Origin: Streptomyces sp. 1-11
Lineage (GTDB): Bacteria; Actinomycetota; Actinomycetes; Streptomycetales; Streptomycetaceae
Reading direction: 5' to 3'
Assembly (NCBI RefSeq): GCF_007176755.1
Contig: NZ_BJTV01000007.1
Coordinates: 186,001-250,000 of the forward strand
DNA: 64,000 nt
Part shown: positions 16,498 to 25,492 of the stretch, one piece after another
How the letters are laid out: each line of letters begins with the position of its first letter
Position numbering within the stretch: position 1 is the first letter of the stretch
The notes under the pieces: model-generated
Told to the model about the DNA's origin: nothing
The model's input: the letters and a program-made list of their open reading frames with translations, nothing else
Database searches by the model: none
Program-made: the position numbers and the translations under genes

Positions 16498-19400
16498 TTG
16501 AGCGCAGAAGAGACGGAGCCGCTCTTGGCAGCCGCCGTCGTCCGTGTCACGGGTGACCGGCGGGACGAAGACCCGAGCGGGGGCGGTGGCGGGGGCGGTG
16601 CCGGCTTCTTCGTCACCCCTGAACTGATCCTGACCTGCGCCCACGTGGTGTCCGACGCCCTGGACCTGCCACCGGAGGCCACGGTCGAGCCCGGCGCACT
16701 GGTCACGGTGCGGCTGCTGCTCGCGAACAACGGTGACGGCGTCGCCGCTGCCCCCACGGCGCCCGCCGAGGTCGTGGACTGGGTGCCGCTCGGCGAGGAC
16801 CGGACCGGGGACGTGGCACTGTTACGGGTGAGCCGACCCCTGCCCGGGGCCCGGCCGTTGCCGATGGCGGACGCCAAGAGCGTGCGCGATCACCGGAGTT
16901 GGGTCGTGGGGTTCACCCAGGCCCATCCCCATGGGCTCTGGCACCGGGGTCGGCTCCTCGGCATCACCGGCGGCGGCTGGATCCAGCTGGCGCGCATGGA
17001 CGGGGAGGACGCGCACGTTGAAGGGGGCTTCAGCGGCAGTCCCGTATGGGACGAGGACCTGGACGCCGTGGTGGGCATGATGGTGGCGGCCGAGCCGGTG
17101 CGCGCGGCTCAGCAGGCGTTCGCCCTGCACACCCGAGTCATCGTCGAGAACCTCCGCGAGCTGGAAGCCGTCGCCGATCCCCCCTCGCCGTTCCGCGGAC
17201 TCGCGCCCTTCGAGGAGAAGGACTCCGAGGTCTTCTTCGGGCGGGCGGCGGAGATCGGCAAAGCCGTAGACGCAGTGCGCGGCCACCCGGTCGTCACCGT
17301 CTACGGGCCCTCCGGCTGCGGCAAGTCGTCGCTGGTGCTGGCCGGTGTGGTGCCGAAGATGCGCGGGGACGCGTACGACGTCCTGGTCCTGGGCGCCGGA
17401 CACGCCGGATCGCTGCGCGTCGCGCTGGCCACGGAGCTCTACGAAGCCGCCCGCGCGGGGTGCGACGGCCCGCCCCGGGCCACGGACGCCGGCCAAGTGG
17501 ACCGCTGGCTGGCCGAACTGGGCCTCGTCGACGCCTACCACCGCGCCACCGGACGACGCGCCCGCCGGCTCCTGCTCGTACTGGACCAGGCCGAGGCCCT
17601 GCTGAACCGCCCCGAGCAGGAGATCGCCGAGACGATCGCGCTGATCTTCCCCCAGCGGCCGCCCACGGGCCTGCGGGTCCTGGTCACGCTGCGCGCGGAC
17701 TTCATGGACGCCGCGCTGCGCCACCCGCACCTCGGCCCCGCGCTCCAGAGCGGCGAGACGCTCCCCCTGACCCCCATGACGCCGGACCAGCTGCGCGACG
17801 TGATCACCGAGCCGCTCCGGCGGATCCCGGCGGTGGGGTACGACCCGGGCCTGGACCAGCGCATCGTGGACGACGCGGGAGGTGAACCCGGTGTTCTGCC
17901 GCTGCTCGGATTCGTGCTCCAGGAACTGTGGGACAAGCGGTCGGGGGGACGCCTGCGCACGCAGACGTACCACGACATCGGCCGTGTGACCGGCGCCCTG
18001 AGCCGCCACGCCGAATCGGTCTGGAAGGAATGCGTGACGTCCGGCACCCAGGACGACGCCGGGCGACTGCTGACCGGGCTGGTCAAGGTCCTGCCCGGCG
18101 GCGGGGCCCCGTTGCGCCGGGCCCTGACCCGGCAGGAGGCCGGCGAGGACCGCTGGCGCCTGGCCCAGGCCCTCGCCGAGCGGCGCCTGCTCGTCCTGTA
18201 CGGGGGTGACGGCCGGCCGGAGAGTGCCGAGCTGGCCCACGAGGCGCTGATCACGGCCTGGCCGACGCTGGCCGACGTCACCCGGGCCGACGCCGCGTTC
18301 CTCACGGCGCGGGCAGAGCTGCGGCACGACCTGGAGCGCGCCCGGCAGGAGGACGGCCCCGGCCCGGCCGTGCTTCCCATGGGCGCGGAGCACCTGACCG
18401 GACGCGAAGCGGAACTCGCGGCCGCGGAGCGGGAGTTCCTCACCTCGGTGCGCCGCCGCGTGCGCGCCCGCCGCCGCCTGCGGGGCACCGCGCTCGTCGC
18501 GGCCGTCCTCGCCCTGACCCTGATCGCCAGTCTCCTCACGTACCTGGTGCAACAGTCGCAGGTGAGCACCGAGCGGCAGGCCGAGGGACGTTCACGCGCG
18601 CTGGCGGTCCGCTCGGACGAACTGACCGACAGCGACCCGGGGGCGGCCGCGCTGGCCGCCGTGGCCGCGTACGAGGTCGCGCCGACGCAGGAGGCCCGCA
18701 GTGCGCTGATGCGGCGCTACCAGGAGCAGCGCCGGACGGCGTGGCTGCTGTCCGGCGCCGAGGGGGCGCTCAACGCCGCGGCGATGAGCTCCGACGGACG
18801 GGTCACCCTGGTGACCTCCGAGACGGGCCGGGCCACCCTCTTCGTACGGGGAGCCGACAGCCGGGTGCGCACGCGGCAGCTGAACCTCGCCGAGAACGTG
18901 CTGGTGCCGGCCGTGAGCCGGGACGGGCGGCGGATCGCCTATGTCCGCGACAGCGACGGGGTGGTGGTGTGGCGTGACGTGGCGCCTGGTGCGAAGGAGC
19001 TCGTGGGACAGGCCCACGAGCTCGAGGGCGCCTTCTCTCACATCTCGCTGGCGGCCTCGTCCGGCATGGACGACCTGAAGATCCTCGACTTCTCCCCGGA
19101 CGCCCGCCGCCTCGTGGCGACACCGGCCGGCGACTCCGGTCTCCCGGCGCAGGTGTGGGATCTCGCCACCGGACAGCCGCACTCCCTGCCCCGGCGGATC
19201 CCACGGCTCAGCGAGGTCTGGTTCGGTCCGGACGAGGACACCCTGATCGCCACGGACATGGGGAAGGGCCCGACGGGTTCCCTGCTGACGATCGACCTCG
19301 CCTCCGACACCGTGCGGGTGCGGGCCGGGAAGGTCGAGCTCAACGGCACGAGCGTGTCCGGAGACGGGCGGGTGGCGGTCGTCTGCCGGAAGGCCGGTTC

Positions 19401-20748
19401 CTCGTCGGACATCGCGGCCCGCTACCAGGCCGTCCGGATCAGCGACGGGGCCGTCCTGCGCAGCGTGCGCGAGGAGTCCTTCTGCAACGACACCGCCGTC
19501 GACCGGACCGGCGCCCACGTCGCCGTGTCCGGCGCGTCTGGGCAGGGAGACGTGTGGGACGTCTTCGGCACGGCCGGCACCGCGAAGCCGGTGAGCTTCC
19601 TCGGTCCGAGTCCCGTGGACGCGAACAGCGAACTCCCCCTTCTCGGCACCCCGGACTCGCCGGTCGTCCCCACGAAGGAGGACAACGCGATCCGGGGATG
19701 GGCGCTGCGGAGATCGGACGGTGCCGTCGCCTACAGCCCGCCGAAGCTGCTCGGCGACGGCAGCACCATGGTCGTCCGGGTGGGGCGCGACTCCGGACGT
19801 CTGCGTGTGGTGGAGACGGAGGGCGACGGCAAGGTCATCGCCGACGTCCGCACGGACGCGAAGACACCACCCGACGCCAAGCAGCCACTCGCCGTCAACA
19901 GCGCCGGGACGCTCGTCGCCGATGTGTCCGACCTCAACCGCATCACCGTCCGGGCCCTGCCGTCCTTGCGCAAGGTGAGCGAGTTCGAGACGGCGCGGCC
20001 TGCGCTGCCGGAAGAGGGCGCCTCGCTGGACTTCCTGTTCCTGAGAGGCAACGAAGTCGTCACCCTCGCCGGCACCGTGGTCGAGTCCTGGGACGGCCTC
20101 TCGGGACACCGTCTGGCGCCCCCGATCGACCTGCGGAACCTGCACCTCACGCGACGGCGAGACCCGAGCTACCTCGTCGGTCCGGACACGGACCCCGGAT
20201 ACCTGACGGTGACGGTCCAGGGCGATCCCTACGTGCACGCCGTGGAGTTGCGTACCGGGAAGGAGAACCCGCGCCGCCGCCTGCGGCTCGGCGGCGGTCT
20301 CGTCACGGCCGTGCCCATGAAGGACACCCGCTTCATGGGCGTCTTCTCCGTCGGCAGCATGGTCGAGCTGTGGGCGGTGCGACCCCCTGGAGCCGCCCAC
20401 AGAGTCGTCGGGCCCCTCGGTCCGGTGACCCAGAACAGGTGGGCCGTCTCCTACATCGGGGCCTCCCGGTTCCTCTTCGCCGACAAGAACTCCATACGGG
20501 TCTTCGACGCGGCCGACCCCGACTACCAGCAGACATACGTCTTCGGGACCCGGCAGGGCTTCCTCTCGGCGGCGAAGGACGGAACGGCGGTGCTGATGGC
20601 ACCGCCCGACAACGGCCCCATGTCACTCCTCCGCCTCGACCCGGCCCTGTGGAAACGCCGCTTGTGCGCGACCATCGGCCGCGACCTCAGCGAGAGCGAG
20701 CGCGACGGCCTGCCGCCCGGCCTGCCGGCACACGTCTGCCCGGCCTGA
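16498..20748 (+). CDS. Trypsin-like protease / STAND NTPase / beta-propeller membrane protein
   Basis: Large protein of 1416 residues with three parts. Residues 1-215 are a trypsin-like serine protease domain with His49 (TCAHVV), Asp105 (TGDVALLRV) and Ser179 (GGFSGSPVW). Next is a STAND-type P-loop ATPase with Walker A GPSGCGKS at 270-277 and Walker B LLLVLDQAEALL. One transmembrane helix near 665-685 (ALVAAVLALTLIASLLTYLV) is followed by about 700 residues of WD40-like propeller repeats. Such fusions are common in multicellular actinomycetes and have been proposed as signalling or conflict (defence) proteins; the target is unknown. TTG at 16498 is chosen because AGGGGGCAGGA precedes it; GTG at 16453 is possible. 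A TTA codon at 16822 suggests bldA control. Confidence 0.88.
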   Translation: MSAEETEPLLAAAVVRVTGDRRDEDPSGGGGGGGAGFFVTPELILTCAHVVSDALDLPPEATVEPGALVTVRLLLANNGDGVAAAPTAPAEVVDWVPLGEDRTGDVALLRVSRPLPGARPLPMADAKSVRDHRSWVVGFTQAHPHGLWHRGRLLGITGGGWIQLARMDGEDAHVEGGFSGSPVWDEDLDAVVGMMVAAEPVRAAQQAFALHTRVIVENLRELEAVADPPSPFRGLAPFEEKDSEVFFGRAAEIGKAVDAVRGHPVVTVYGPSGCGKSSLVLAGVVPKMRGDAYDVLVLGAGHAGSLRVALATELYEAARAGCDGPPRATDAGQVDRWLAELGLVDAYHRATGRRARRLLLVLDQAEALLNRPEQEIAETIALIFPQRPPTGLRVLVTLRADFMDAALRHPHLGPALQSGETLPLTPMTPDQLRDVITEPLRRIPAVGYDPGLDQRIVDDAGGEPGVLPLLGFVLQELWDKRSGGRLRTQTYHDIGRVTGALSRHAESVWKECVTSGTQDDAGRLLTGLVKVLPGGGAPLRRALTRQEAGEDRWRLAQALAERRLLVLYGGDGRPESAELAHEALITAWPTLADVTRADAAFLTARAELRHDLERARQEDGPGPAVLPMGAEHLTGREAELAAAEREFLTSVRRRVRARRRLRGTALVAAVLALTLIASLLTYLVQQSQVSTERQAEGRSRALAVRSDELTDSDPGAAALAAVAAYEVAPTQEARSALMRRYQEQRRTAWLLSGAEGALNAAAMSSDGRVTLVTSETGRATLFVRGADSRVRTRQLNLAENVLVPAVSRDGRRIAYVRDSDGVVVWRDVAPGAKELVGQAHELEGAFSHISLAASSGMDDLKILDFSPDARRLVATPAGDSGLPAQVWDLATGQPHSLPRRIPRLSEVWFGPDEDTLIATDMGKGPTGSLLTIDLASDTVRVRAGKVELNGTSVSGDGRVAVVCRKAGSSSDIAARYQAVRISDGAVLRSVREESFCNDTAVDRTGAHVAVSGASGQGDVWDVFGTAGTAKPVSFLGPSPVDANSELPLLGTPDSPVVPTKEDNAIRGWALRRSDGAVAYSPPKLLGDGSTMVVRVGRDSGRLRVVETEGDGKVIADVRTDAKTPPDAKQPLAVNSAGTLVADVSDLNRITVRALPSLRKVSEFETARPALPEEGASLDFLFLRGNEVVTLAGTVVESWDGLSGHRLAPPIDLRNLHLTRRRDPSYLVGPDTDPGYLTVTVQGDPYVHAVELRTGKENPRRRLRLGGGLVTAVPMKDTRFMGVFSVGSMVELWAVRPPGAAHRVVGPLGPVTQNRWAVSYIGASRFLFADKNSIRVFDAADPDYQQTYVFGTRQGFLSAAKDGTAVLMAPPDNGPMSLLRLDPALWKRRLCATIGRDLSESERDGLPPGLPAHVCPA

Positions 20749-20777
20749 CCCTCTGGCCGGTCCGAGCTGAGAACCTG

Positions 20778-21665
20778 TCAGCCGAACGTGTCGCAGTCGG
20801 CGACGCGGCCGGAGCGGTAGCCGGTGGTGAACCATCGCTGGCGCTGGCTCGCGGAGCCGTGGGTCCAGGTGTCGGGTGTGACCTTGCCCTGGTAGCGCTC
20901 CTGGATACGGTCGTCTCCGACGGCGGCGGCCGCGTCCAGCCCGCGGTTGATGTCGTCCTTCGTCAAGTCGGTGATCAGTGGCTTGCCGCTCTTGGGGTCG
21001 GGGGTGGTGGTGGCGTGGTGGGCCCATACCCCGGCGTAGCAGTCCGCCTGCAACTCGAGTTTCACCGAGCCGCTGCTCCGGCCCTTTCCGCTGCCGCGGG
21101 AGATGGATCCGCTGAGGTCCTGGACGTGGTGGCCGTATTCGTGCGCGATGACGTACGCCTCGGCGAACGGGCCGCCCTGGGCGCCGAACTTGCTGCTCAG
21201 GTCGTTGAAGAAGCCGAGGTCGAGATAGACCTTGTCATCGGCTGAGCAGTAGAAGGGGCCGACGTCGGAAGTCGCGTTCCCGCAGCCGGTGTTCACACTC
21301 CCGGTGAACAGGAACGTCGGGGCCTGCTGGTAGCGCTTGCCGGCGGCCGTCTCCGTCTGCTTCCAGAACGCCTGCACGCTGTCGACCACGGCGACGATCC
21401 GGCACTCCTCCTTGCCGTTGGCGTCGGCACCGGTCCGGCAGTCCGCCGCGAGATCCGCGGCTGACGTGCCGGACGACGACGTGTCGCTGCCGCCCGAGCC
21501 GAACATGCCGGGGTCGACACCCAGGAGCACGGACGCGACCACCACCACGAGCCCGACCAGCCCCCCGCCGATGGTCTTCCCACCGCCCGGGATCCCGCCG
21601 AGCGCACCTCCCCGACCGTCCTCGACCTCGGACGTGTCCAGAGCAGCGTCGTCGTCGAATTGCAT
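20778..21665 (-). CDS. YpfJ-family neutral zinc metallopeptidase, membrane-anchored
   Basis: Putative neutral zinc metallopeptidase of 295 residues. The zinc site is HEYGHH (HExxH) in AYVIAHEYGHHVQDL, with a later Glu in the ELQADCYAGVW segment. A short Gly-rich cytoplasmic head precedes one membrane span (LVGLVVVVASVLLG), so the catalytic part should lie outside the cell. Several Cys residues (DCRTG, GCGNA, FYCSA, DCDTF) could form disulfides. The ATG at 21665 has GGAGGTC upstream; a longer frame starting at 21743 does not. Convergent with the STAND gene, 29 bases apart. Substrates of the family are unknown. Confidence 0.88.
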   Translation of the reverse strand: MQFDDDAALDTSEVEDGRGGALGGIPGGGKTIGGGLVGLVVVVASVLLGVDPGMFGSGGSDTSSSGTSAADLAADCRTGADANGKEECRIVAVVDSVQAFWKQTETAAGKRYQQAPTFLFTGSVNTGCGNATSDVGPFYCSADDKVYLDLGFFNDLSSKFGAQGGPFAEAYVIAHEYGHHVQDLSGSISRGSGKGRSSGSVKLELQADCYAGVWAHHATTTPDPKSGKPLITDLTKDDINRGLDAAAAVGDDRIQERYQGKVTPDTWTHGSASQRQRWFTTGYRSGRVADCDTFG

Positions 21666-21890
21666 ACGTTGACCTCCCTCAAGCAGCGCGCCGGACCGCC
21701 CCGCGTCGTCCCGCTCGCCTACCCCGTGGAGGGACATCCCCATCCCGTCCTCTTCCTGCTCCGCCTCTCGGAGGAGCAGGCGGGCGACACCGCGACGCCG
21801 CCACGGCTCCCCGCGCCGATCAGCGGGTCAGCGGGTCCCACCCGCACACCCGCGGACGGCCGCCGCCGACGGCGGGGTGCTCGACTACTC

Positions 21891-21920
21891 TCCTCCCGGG
21901 CCCTTCGCGGGCCGGGAGGA
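21891..21920 (+). promoter_or_regulatory. Stem-loop just before the phosphotransferase start
   Basis: Twelve-base-pair stem with one bulged G (arms 21891-21903 and 21909-21920, loop TTCGC). It ends 12 bases before the ATG at 21933, and its right arm contains GGGAGGA. It could act as an attenuator or mask a ribosome site. Confidence 0.45.
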
Positions 21921-21932
21921 TGGGGGGACGGT

Positions 21933-22775
21933 ATGGAGCCGGCGGAGCTCCGTCGCGCCGTCGAGGCGGCCCGGGCGATCGCTTCGGAGCTGGACCTCCG
22001 GACCGACGATGTGATCGTCGTCCACAACTCGGACCGCGTCGCGCTGCGGCTCGCCCCGTGCGACGTCCTGGCCCGGGTCGCTCCTGCCGGGCGACTGGCC
22101 GAGTCCGAGTTCGAGGCGGAGGTCGCCCGCCGGCTCGCCGGCACCGATGCCCCGGTGGCCGAGCTGGAGCCTCGGGCCGGTACCCGAGTCCAGGTGCGCG
22201 ATGCCTTCGCCGTCTCGTTGTGGACCTACTACGAGCCCGTGGGGTCCGGGATCGCACCGGCCGACTACGCGGGCGTGCTCATGCGGCACCATGCCGCCCT
22301 GCGTCGGATCGATCTGGCCGTACCGCGCTTCACCGACCGGATCGCCAGGGCGTTGAGAGAGGTGAACGACCGGGAAAGGTCCCCTGAGCTGCCCGACTCC
22401 CACCGGGAACTCCTCAGCGGCACACTCGGTGGACTGGGCGCCGCGGTCGGCGTCGAGAGAGCAGGCGACCAGTTGCTGCACGGCGAGCCGCACCCGGGCA
22501 ACGTCCTCGGCACGAGGAGAGGGCCGCTGCTCGTCGATCTCGCCACGTGCTGCCGCGGGCCCGTCGAGTTCGACCTCGCCCATGCGCCCGAGGAGGTGGC
22601 GGAGCACTACCCGGGAGCCGATCACGACCTGATCCACCGGTGTCGCGCCCTGAACTGGGCGATGTTCTCCGCCTGGCGCTGGCGCCGTGACGACCGGATG
22701 CCCGACCGGGAGCGCTGGAGAGCGGAGGGGCTCGACCGGCTGCGTGCCGCACTCGGCCGCTGCGGACCGGGCTGA
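21933..22775 (+). CDS. Aminoglycoside phosphotransferase-fold kinase
   Basis: APH/choline-kinase-fold protein of 280 residues that probably phosphorylates a small molecule. The catalytic loop LLHGEPHPGNVL contains the HGxPxxxN pattern with Glu where many APH enzymes have Asp. The metal-binding Asp is in LLVDLATC. The N-lobe (residues 1-100) is compact. The ATG at 21933 is chosen; the upstream open frame crosses the hairpin and is not coding-like. It runs divergently from the metallopeptidase. Substrate unknown; antibiotic phosphorylation cannot be assumed. Confidence 0.82.
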   Translation: MEPAELRRAVEAARAIASELDLRTDDVIVVHNSDRVALRLAPCDVLARVAPAGRLAESEFEAEVARRLAGTDAPVAELEPRAGTRVQVRDAFAVSLWTYYEPVGSGIAPADYAGVLMRHHAALRRIDLAVPRFTDRIARALREVNDRERSPELPDSHRELLSGTLGGLGAAVGVERAGDQLLHGEPHPGNVLGTRRGPLLVDLATCCRGPVEFDLAHAPEEVAEHYPGADHDLIHRCRALNWAMFSAWRWRRDDRMPDRERWRAEGLDRLRAALGRCGPG

Positions 22776-22862
22776 GCGGGCCGGCTGCGCACGCGGCGCT
22801 CCTTCTCCTGGATCTCTCCGCACGCTGGATAGCCGCCGTTGTGATTCCCTGCAAGGAGGGAA

Positions 22863-22906
22863 CGTCCGGGCGCGGGAGAGAAGAGCGCCCGCGGGATTCC
22901 CGGACG
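22863..22906 (+). promoter_or_regulatory. Mutually exclusive stems in the FMN reductase leader
   Basis: CGTCCGGG (22863-22870) can pair with CCCGGACG (22899-22906). The overlapping CGGGCGC (22867-22873) can instead pair with GCGCCCG (22885-22891). Both pairings are perfect but cannot form together. This could be a switch or simply a chance result of high G+C. Confidence 0.3.
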
Positions 22907-22963
22907 CCGATACACCCGCACGGTCGCGCGCACCGGCGCGCACCGGCGGAGAATCGAGGGAAG

Positions 22964-23536
22964 ATGCCCACGTACAAGGTCGGGTACATCATCGGCAGCC
23001 TCGCCGGCGCATCGATCAACCGGACACTGTCCAAGGCCCTCATCAGGGTGGCCCCGCCCGAGCTGGAGTTCACCGAGATCCCGATCCGGGATCTGCCGCT
23101 CTACAGCTACGACTACGACAGCGACTATCCCCCGGAGGGCAGGGCGCTCAAGGAGGCCATCGCCGCCTCCGACGCCATCCTGTTCGTGACTCCGGAATAC
23201 AACCGTTCGATTCCCGGTGGCCTCAAGAACGCCATCGACTGGGCCAGCCGTCCCTGGGGGGACAATTCGTTCACGCACAAACCGTCCGCCGTGATCGGGG
23301 CCTCGCCGGGCGCCATCGGTACCGCCGTGGCCCAGCAGAGCCTGCGCAGCGTCCTCAGCTACTGCAACTCGCCGCAGATGAGCGCCCCCGAGGCGTACAT
23401 CAGATTCATCCCCGAGGTGTTCGGGCAGGACGGCGAGGTCACCGACAGCAGCACGGAGGGCTTCCTGCGGACCTTCATGGAGGAGTACCGCGACCACATC
23501 GTCCGAGTCCTCACGGTGCTGCCGCCCAGAAGCTGA
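22964..23536 (+). CDS. NADPH-dependent FMN reductase (flavodoxin-like)
   Basis: Flavodoxin-like NAD(P)H:FMN oxidoreductase or quinone reductase of 190 residues. The phosphate-binding loop is GSLAGASINRTLSKAL near residue 11, and the flavin loop TPEYNRSIPGGLKNAIDW is a family hallmark. The ATG at 22964 follows GAGGGAA. A HAD hydrolase gene begins 34 bases later on the same strand, so the two probably form an operon. Likely cytoplasmic redox or stress role; the electron acceptor is unknown. Confidence 0.9.
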   Translation: MPTYKVGYIIGSLAGASINRTLSKALIRVAPPELEFTEIPIRDLPLYSYDYDSDYPPEGRALKEAIAASDAILFVTPEYNRSIPGGLKNAIDWASRPWGDNSFTHKPSAVIGASPGAIGTAVAQQSLRSVLSYCNSPQMSAPEAYIRFIPEVFGQDGEVTDSSTEGFLRTFMEEYRDHIVRVLTVLPPRS

Positions 23537-23570
23537 GCCCTCCACCGTGTCCCGGCGCAGGAGAACGCAC

Positions 23571-24245
23571 ATGACAGGTCCCCTCGCAGTCCTCTTCGAC
23601 ATCGACGAGACGCTGGTGCACACCGGAGGGGCGGGAAGACGCAGCTGGGCCCGGGCCTTCGATCAGTTGCACGGCGTGCCCGCCGACATCGGAGAGCACA
23701 CGTCGGCGGGCGAGACCGACCCGCAGGTCGGACGGGAGACGTTCCGCGCGGTGCTGGGACGCGACCCCGGCCACGACGAGATGATGCGGCTCTACAGCGC
23801 CTACCTCTGGCACCTGTCCGAGGAGATCTGGTCGTCCGAGGCCTATCGCGTCCTGGACGGCGCCGAGGACACCTTGCGGCGGCTCGGCCGCACGGGCGCC
23901 ATCCTCGGCGTGGTGTCGGGCGCGATGGAGGGCGCGGCCAGGCTCAAGATGGAGCCGGGCAGACTCGGCCGCTACTTCGTCTTCGGCGCCTACGGATCCG
24001 ACTCTCCCGACCGGGAGGAGGTGACACGCCTGGCCGTCGCGAAGGCCGCACGACTGCACGGACGCGCCCTCGCGAGAACCGAGGTGTACGTCGTGGGGGA
24101 CACCCCACGCGACATCGAGGCGGCGCACGCCGCGGACGCCACCGCCGTCGCGGTCGCCAGCGGCCACTACACCGCGGACCAGCTGCGCACGGCGGAGGCC
24201 GACCACGTGCTGGCGTCACTGACGGAGCCGTTCCCCGGTTCGTGA
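23571..24245 (+). CDS. HAD-superfamily hydrolase, phosphoglycolate phosphatase-like
   Basis: HAD-fold phosphatase of 224 residues. Motif I is FDIDETLVHTGG, in which the second catalytic Asp of the usual DxDxT/DxDGT signature follows the nucleophile. Motif II is the VVSG segment and motif IV is VVGDTPRDIEAA. A helical cap lies between motifs I and II, as in class I HAD enzymes. The ATG at 23571 follows AGGAGA. Second gene after the FMN reductase. Substrate cannot be read from sequence. Confidence 0.88.
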   Translation: MTGPLAVLFDIDETLVHTGGAGRRSWARAFDQLHGVPADIGEHTSAGETDPQVGRETFRAVLGRDPGHDEMMRLYSAYLWHLSEEIWSSEAYRVLDGAEDTLRRLGRTGAILGVVSGAMEGAARLKMEPGRLGRYFVFGAYGSDSPDREEVTRLAVAKAARLHGRALARTEVYVVGDTPRDIEAAHAADATAVAVASGHYTADQLRTAEADHVLASLTEPFPGS

Positions 24246-24297
24246 CCGCCGGCGTCCGGCGCGCTCGCCTTCCCGGTCCGCTCGCGGGCGCGTCCGC

Positions 24298-25251
24298 TCA
24301 GGACGCCGCCCCGACGGCGATGGCGCGCCGCGCGGCCTCGCGCAGGACGCCGACGCTGTCCTCCAGCGCCTGGGACTCCTGCGGTGTCATCGCGGGTTCG
24401 TGCATCTGCTGGACGCCGCCCGCGCCGAGAACGCTGGACAGGGACAGGGTGACGTCCCGGGCGGGGGAGTAGGCCGCGACGGGCAGCACCGCGCGTTCGT
24501 CCCGCAGGACCGCGTCGACGAGCCGGGCGGAGACGGCGCCGATCCCGTACTGGCTCGCGCCGGTGCCCTCGATGATCGTGATGTTGGCGTAGCGGATGCC
24601 GTCCTCGATCTCCGCGCGTATCCGGTCCACCGGCCGTCCGTCCTGTTCCAGCAGGTCGGTGACGGGGATGCCGCCGACGCTCGCGGAGGACCACAGCAGC
24701 ACCTCGGAGGTGCCGTGCTCGCCGACCACCAGGGCCTGCACGTCACGCGGCCGGACCCGGAGACGGTCCGCGAGGTGGACGCGGAACCGCAGGCTGTCGA
24801 TGAGGGTCCCGGTGGAGAACACCCGGTCGTGCCCGGCCAGCCGCCGGGTGAGGTCGGCCAGCGGATCGGGCGGGTCGGTGACGACCATGAGCACCGCCTG
24901 CGGCACGACCTCGACCACCTGGGGAACGATGTCGGCGTAGACCTCGGCGTTGGTCTCCAGCAGCCGCAGACGCCCCTTCGCGTCGGAGCGGTCGGTGGCG
25001 CCGCCTGCCTTCTCGTTGACCCCTGCGGTGATCACGACGACCGCGGCGCCGGCGAGGTCCTGGTAGCCGCCCGAGCGCAGGTCGACCGTCGGCGACAAGG
25101 GGGCCGCGTACCGCAGATCGGCGGCCACGCCGTCCGCGCGGGCGGTGTTCCGGTCGATCAGCAGGATCTCCCTGCAGACGCCGCCGCGTTCCACGAGGGA
25201 CAGCGCCGTGGCCGACCCCACGGCGCCCACCCCCACGATGCCGATCTTCAT
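24298..25251 (-). CDS. Lactate/malate dehydrogenase-family protein with unusual active site
   Basis: NAD-dependent 2-hydroxyacid dehydrogenase fold, 317 residues. It has GVGAVGSATA at the N terminus, the catalytic His in GEHGTSEV and the substrate Arg in DSLRFRV. Other parts depart from L-lactate dehydrogenase. The mobile substrate loop reads NEKAGGATDRSD, longer than usual and with Glu for the Gln that favours lactate. The conserved SNPVD segment is VTDPPD, which loses the substrate-contacting Asn. It may act on another 2-oxoacid or be impaired. Single gene, convergent with the HAD gene. Confidence 0.85.
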   Translation of the reverse strand: MKIGIVGVGAVGSATALSLVERGGVCREILLIDRNTARADGVAADLRYAAPLSPTVDLRSGGYQDLAGAAVVVITAGVNEKAGGATDRSDAKGRLRLLETNAEVYADIVPQVVEVVPQAVLMVVTDPPDPLADLTRRLAGHDRVFSTGTLIDSLRFRVHLADRLRVRPRDVQALVVGEHGTSEVLLWSSASVGGIPVTDLLEQDGRPVDRIRAEIEDGIRYANITIIEGTGASQYGIGAVSARLVDAVLRDERAVLPVAAYSPARDVTLSLSSVLGAGGVQQMHEPAMTPQESQALEDSVGVLREAARRAIAVGAAS

Positions 25252-25492
25252 GTCCTACCTCCGGTCGCGGGGCGGGCCCGCTGCGCCGAGCGCGCGGATC
25301 CCGGTACTGCGCCGTGCGTCCACCAGTTACAGCGTGGTCCCGGCGGCCCCGGGCGGCATCCCGGAGGGCGGCCGTCCTGGCAGGCCCGCGACCGCCTGGT
25401 TCCGTGTGCCGGGGCGCCGTGGCGTCTGCTCGTCGGGCCCTGCCGACGGTGGCAGTGTGGGATACGTGACTACTGAGGAGAACTCGGCGGGC

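Noticed and set aside
22776..22963. FMN riboswitch before the FMN reductase
   Set aside because: The conserved FMN riboswitch core sequences are not present; only generic G/C stems are seen.
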